Shown here: one piece after another, positions 62,037-64,000 of the stretch
How positions within the stretch are numbered: position 1 is the stretch's first letter
How the letters are laid out: the number at the start of each line of letters is the position of its first letter
NCBI GenBank assembly: GCA_018268955.1
Contig: JAFDVO010000017.1
Location: 1 to 64,000, forward strand
DNA from: Acidobacteriota bacterium
Lineage (GTDB): Bacteria; Acidobacteriota; Vicinamibacteria; Vicinamibacterales; CAVVIG01
Reading direction: 5' to 3'
Length of the DNA: 64,000 nt
Made by a program: the position numbers and the translations under genes
The notes under the pieces: model-generated
Told to the model about the DNA's origin: nothing
Database searches by the model: none
Seen by the model: the letters and a program-made list of their open reading frames with translations, nothing else

Positions 62037-64000
62037 TCAGGCCCGCGCCGGTGCCGCGCCTCCCAGGTCTGCCACGCCCGGGCGCTCCTCCGGGGGAGAG
62101 GTCAGGATGGTGCCCCATCCTCCTGCGATCAGCGCGCTCACGTAGGCAATCGCCACCGGCCATTCCCACGCATCCTGGTAGGCCATGTAGCGGGGCGACC
62201 ACTGCGGGTCGAACTTGTCCTTGTACGCGCGCAGCCCCTGGAAGTTGTACCACTGCTCGCCGCGCTGGAAGAGCAGCCGGGCGAGGCGCTCGCGCGCGTG
62301 CGCGCCGCGCTGCTCACCCACGGAGGAGAGGGGCGCCATGCCCAGGTTGAAGGTCGTGAACCCCTGCGCCTTCCCGAGCGCGAAGAGCGACACGAACAGG
62401 TAGTCCATCACCCTCGGGCCGTCACTGCGGTGGCGCATCAGATCCACGGACAGTTCCCCGCGCTGCGGCCCCTCGAGGAGGTTGGCGAACGCGAGGATCC
62501 TGTGCGGAGGCGCCGTCTCCTCGACGATGGCGCACGGGAAGCGGCAGAGGTAGGCGCGATCGAAGTAGCCCATGGAGAACTGGCGCTCGGACAGCCCCTT
62601 CGTGTGAAGCCAGTCGTTGGAGATCGCCTCGAGTTCATCGAGCCGCGCAGGGATCTCCGCTGGGCTGAGGACGCGGAACGACGCGCCATCGCGCTCGCCG
62701 CGGCGCAGGATCTGCCGGTACATCTTCCCGGCGTGGCCGTCGAGCGTGACGTTCTCGAGCCGCACCTGCGCCTCTTCGCCGAGCTTGAAGAAGTCGTAGC
62801 CCCGGTCGTGCAGGACCGGGATCCAGTCGAGGGAGATCTGGTAAAAGACCGGCCGACGATCGAGCTCGCCCGCAAAGGCGAAGAACGCATCGAGGAAGGG
62901 CGTCCGCTCCGCCGGTGTCCGGACGATCGGGTCGGAAAAGACCACGACATAGGGCCCAATCGTGCGGTAAAGACAGAAGCCACGCTCACCGTCCACGAAG
63001 GCCGACTTGTCGCCGACGGCATACATCATCGGGTTCGTGCCACCGCCGAGCCGCGCGTGCAGGTCGAGGATGCGGCGGACCTCGGTATCCTCAGGCCGCT
63101 GGAACCTGACGGGGGGGCGCAGGAGCAGGTAGATCGCGCCTGCGGACAGGGCCAGCACCAGCGAACTGGCCGTGCGCAGGAAGCGTGGCGCCTGGACGCG
63201 ATAGCCGATGTGCGAGAGGCGCGTCATCGTGCCGGTGCCAACCCGGTGCGAGACGATGCCGAACAACAGGAACAGCGAGACCGCGGTTGCCGCAATGGCC
63301 AGGTCCGGACCCTCGATCCAGTCACCGCGGCTTGGTCGATCGAAGAGCGCCGCCTGCGACCAGGTGCCGAGGAACAGGATCCCGAGGACGAGCGCCTCTT
63401 CCCAGTCGAACCCCTTCAGGATGGCGCCGCAGCCGGCGATCGTGAGCAGCACCAGGGTGAGCCGCCACGCCGCGCGATAGCCACGCGCGAGTCCGCGCGC
63501 GAGCACGAGCAGCAGCAGGCCGGCCAGCGCCGCGGCAAGGTGTCCGGCTTCGACGAGCGGCAACGGCACGAACCGCTCGAGCATGGGGAGCCGCGCGTAC
63601 AGCGCGGGTGAGGCGCTGCTCAGCATGATCAACGCACCGCCGGCACCGACGAATCCGGCCACGACGCGCCGCGCGATTTCGATGCGGGCGCGGGCGCGAC
63701 GCAGCGCCCACGACAGCAGGAGCAGCGAGGCTGCCGCCCACGGCACGACGTAGTAGACGGCACGGTAGGCCATGAGCATGGCCGCCGTGTGGCTCTCCGC
63801 CATCGGCACGTGCGCGATCCAGAATGCGTCGCTGCTGCCAAAGCCCCCCGGCACGAGGCTGAGGACACCAATCACCTGCCCGAGGAAGAAGGTCTGGCTG
63901 AGAGGCGCCAGCGAAAGGGTCGAGCCCGCGGCCCGGAGACACGCGACAAACACTGCGCACGCCAGCAGCCAGTCGACCCAACCGATCCCGGCGAGGAGGA
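62037..64000 (-). CDS. mprF: MprF-like phosphatidylglycerol aminoacyltransferase (N-terminus beyond window)
   Basis: At least 654 codons; the frame continues through the right edge (the last codons read LLAGIGWVDWLLACAV), so the N-terminal membrane helices are missing. Visible are a flippase-type integral domain (about 8 helices, to about residue 300) and a DUF2156/GNAT-like synthase domain (about 320-600; MMYAVGDKSAFVDGERGF, HTKGLSERQFSMGYFD, DLMRHRSDGPRVMDYLFVSLF, WYNFQGLRAYKDKFDPQW). MprF adds Lys or Ala from tRNA to phosphatidylglycerol and flips the product, lowering surface negative charge. Confidence 0.9.
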   Translation of the reverse strand, partial: LLAGIGWVDWLLACAVFVACLRAAGSTLSLAPLSQTFFLGQVIGVLSLVPGGFGSSDAFWIAHVPMAESHTAAMLMAYRAVYYVVPWAAASLLLLSWALRRARARIEIARRVVAGFVGAGGALIMLSSASPALYARLPMLERFVPLPLVEAGHLAAALAGLLLLVLARGLARGYRAAWRLTLVLLTIAGCGAILKGFDWEEALVLGILFLGTWSQAALFDRPSRGDWIEGPDLAIAATAVSLFLLFGIVSHRVGTGTMTRLSHIGYRVQAPRFLRTASSLVLALSAGAIYLLLRPPVRFQRPEDTEVRRILDLHARLGGGTNPMMYAVGDKSAFVDGERGFCLYRTIGPYVVVFSDPIVRTPAERTPFLDAFFAFAGELDRRPVFYQISLDWIPVLHDRGYDFFKLGEEAQVRLENVTLDGHAGKMYRQILRRGERDGASFRVLSPAEIPARLDELEAISNDWLHTKGLSERQFSMGYFDRAYLCRFPCAIVEETAPPHRILAFANLLEGPQRGELSVDLMRHRSDGPRVMDYLFVSLFALGKAQGFTTFNLGMAPLSSVGEQRGAHARERLARLLFQRGEQWYNFQGLRAYKDKFDPQWSPRYMAYQDAWEWPVAIAYVSALIAGGWGTILTSPPEERPGVADLGGAAPARA

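Overview
The window is a high-GC, gene-dense stretch of a bacterial chromosome. Two very large TonB-dependent receptors with an N-terminal carboxypeptidase-regulatory-like domain (Oar-like), the TonB, multihaem cytochrome and DUF4390-like genes, and many two-component and sigma-54 genes suggest an Acidobacteriota member, perhaps Vicinamibacteria. That placement is inference from gene content. There are no rRNA or tRNA genes, phage genes, transposases or CRISPR arrays that I can see. Both ends cut a gene: nifJ (pyruvate:flavodoxin oxidoreductase) on the left and an MprF-like gene on the right.

Layout. 1-9.6 kb: anaerobic and nitrosative-stress genes, namely nifJ, a radical SAM/SPASM protein, a Crp/Fnr regulator overlapping a quinol-type nitric oxide reductase, the divergent Fe-S repair protein RIC, and a Cu/Zn superoxide dismutase. 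Three of these promoters share one geometry: an ATGAC-N4-GTCAT palindrome 41.5 bp upstream of the predicted start of transcription and the same hexamer GACACT. 9.6-18.6 kb: a signalling block with a PAS histidine kinase, two single-domain response regulators, two sigma-54 activators, a NifU-type Fe-S scaffold, a universal stress protein, TonB and a pentahaem cytochrome. It carries three good -24/-12 promoters and a repeated upstream palindrome, TTTCC-N11-GGAAW. 18.6-27.4 kb: a RodZ-like membrane HTH protein, a Ser/Gly-rich secreted protein, a hybrid PAS/GAF kinase, SulP and TerC transporters, an SGNH esterase, a methyltransferase and dut. 27.6-38.4 kb: two divergent TonB-dependent receptors, a LytS/LytTR pair, a metzincin-like protein and argG. 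38.6-48.4 kb: an M20 amidohydrolase, an operon pairing a choline-transporter-like symporter with phosphatidylcholine synthase, a DinB protein, an RpoD-type sigma factor, a double VOC protein, an ABC ATPase and a GGDEF protein.

48.6-49.1 kb holds a 22-bp tandem array beside REP-like palindromes. 49.1-56.8 kb is the most intriguing accessory block: a membrane sulfatase-like protein and a CDP-alcohol phosphatidyltransferase run divergently from a tightly coupled operon of an MDR dehydrogenase, a 6-pyruvoyl-tetrahydropterin-synthase-like protein lacking the catalytic triad, a glycosyltransferase and a methyltransferase. A RibD-type reductase and another methyltransferase follow. This reads as an uncharacterised pathway for a modified (possibly glycosylated and methylated) pterin or related small molecule. 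56.8-64 kb has an M29 aminopeptidase, inorganic pyrophosphatase, small envelope proteins, a beta-lactamase-fold protein without its catalytic residues, and the MprF-like gene.

Two genome-wide habits stand out. Intergenic gaps are filled with degenerate tandem repeats of period 7 or 8, usually at gene 3' ends. Several genes have a -10-like hexamer exactly six bases before the start codon and no Shine-Dalgarno sequence, which predicts leaderless mRNAs.
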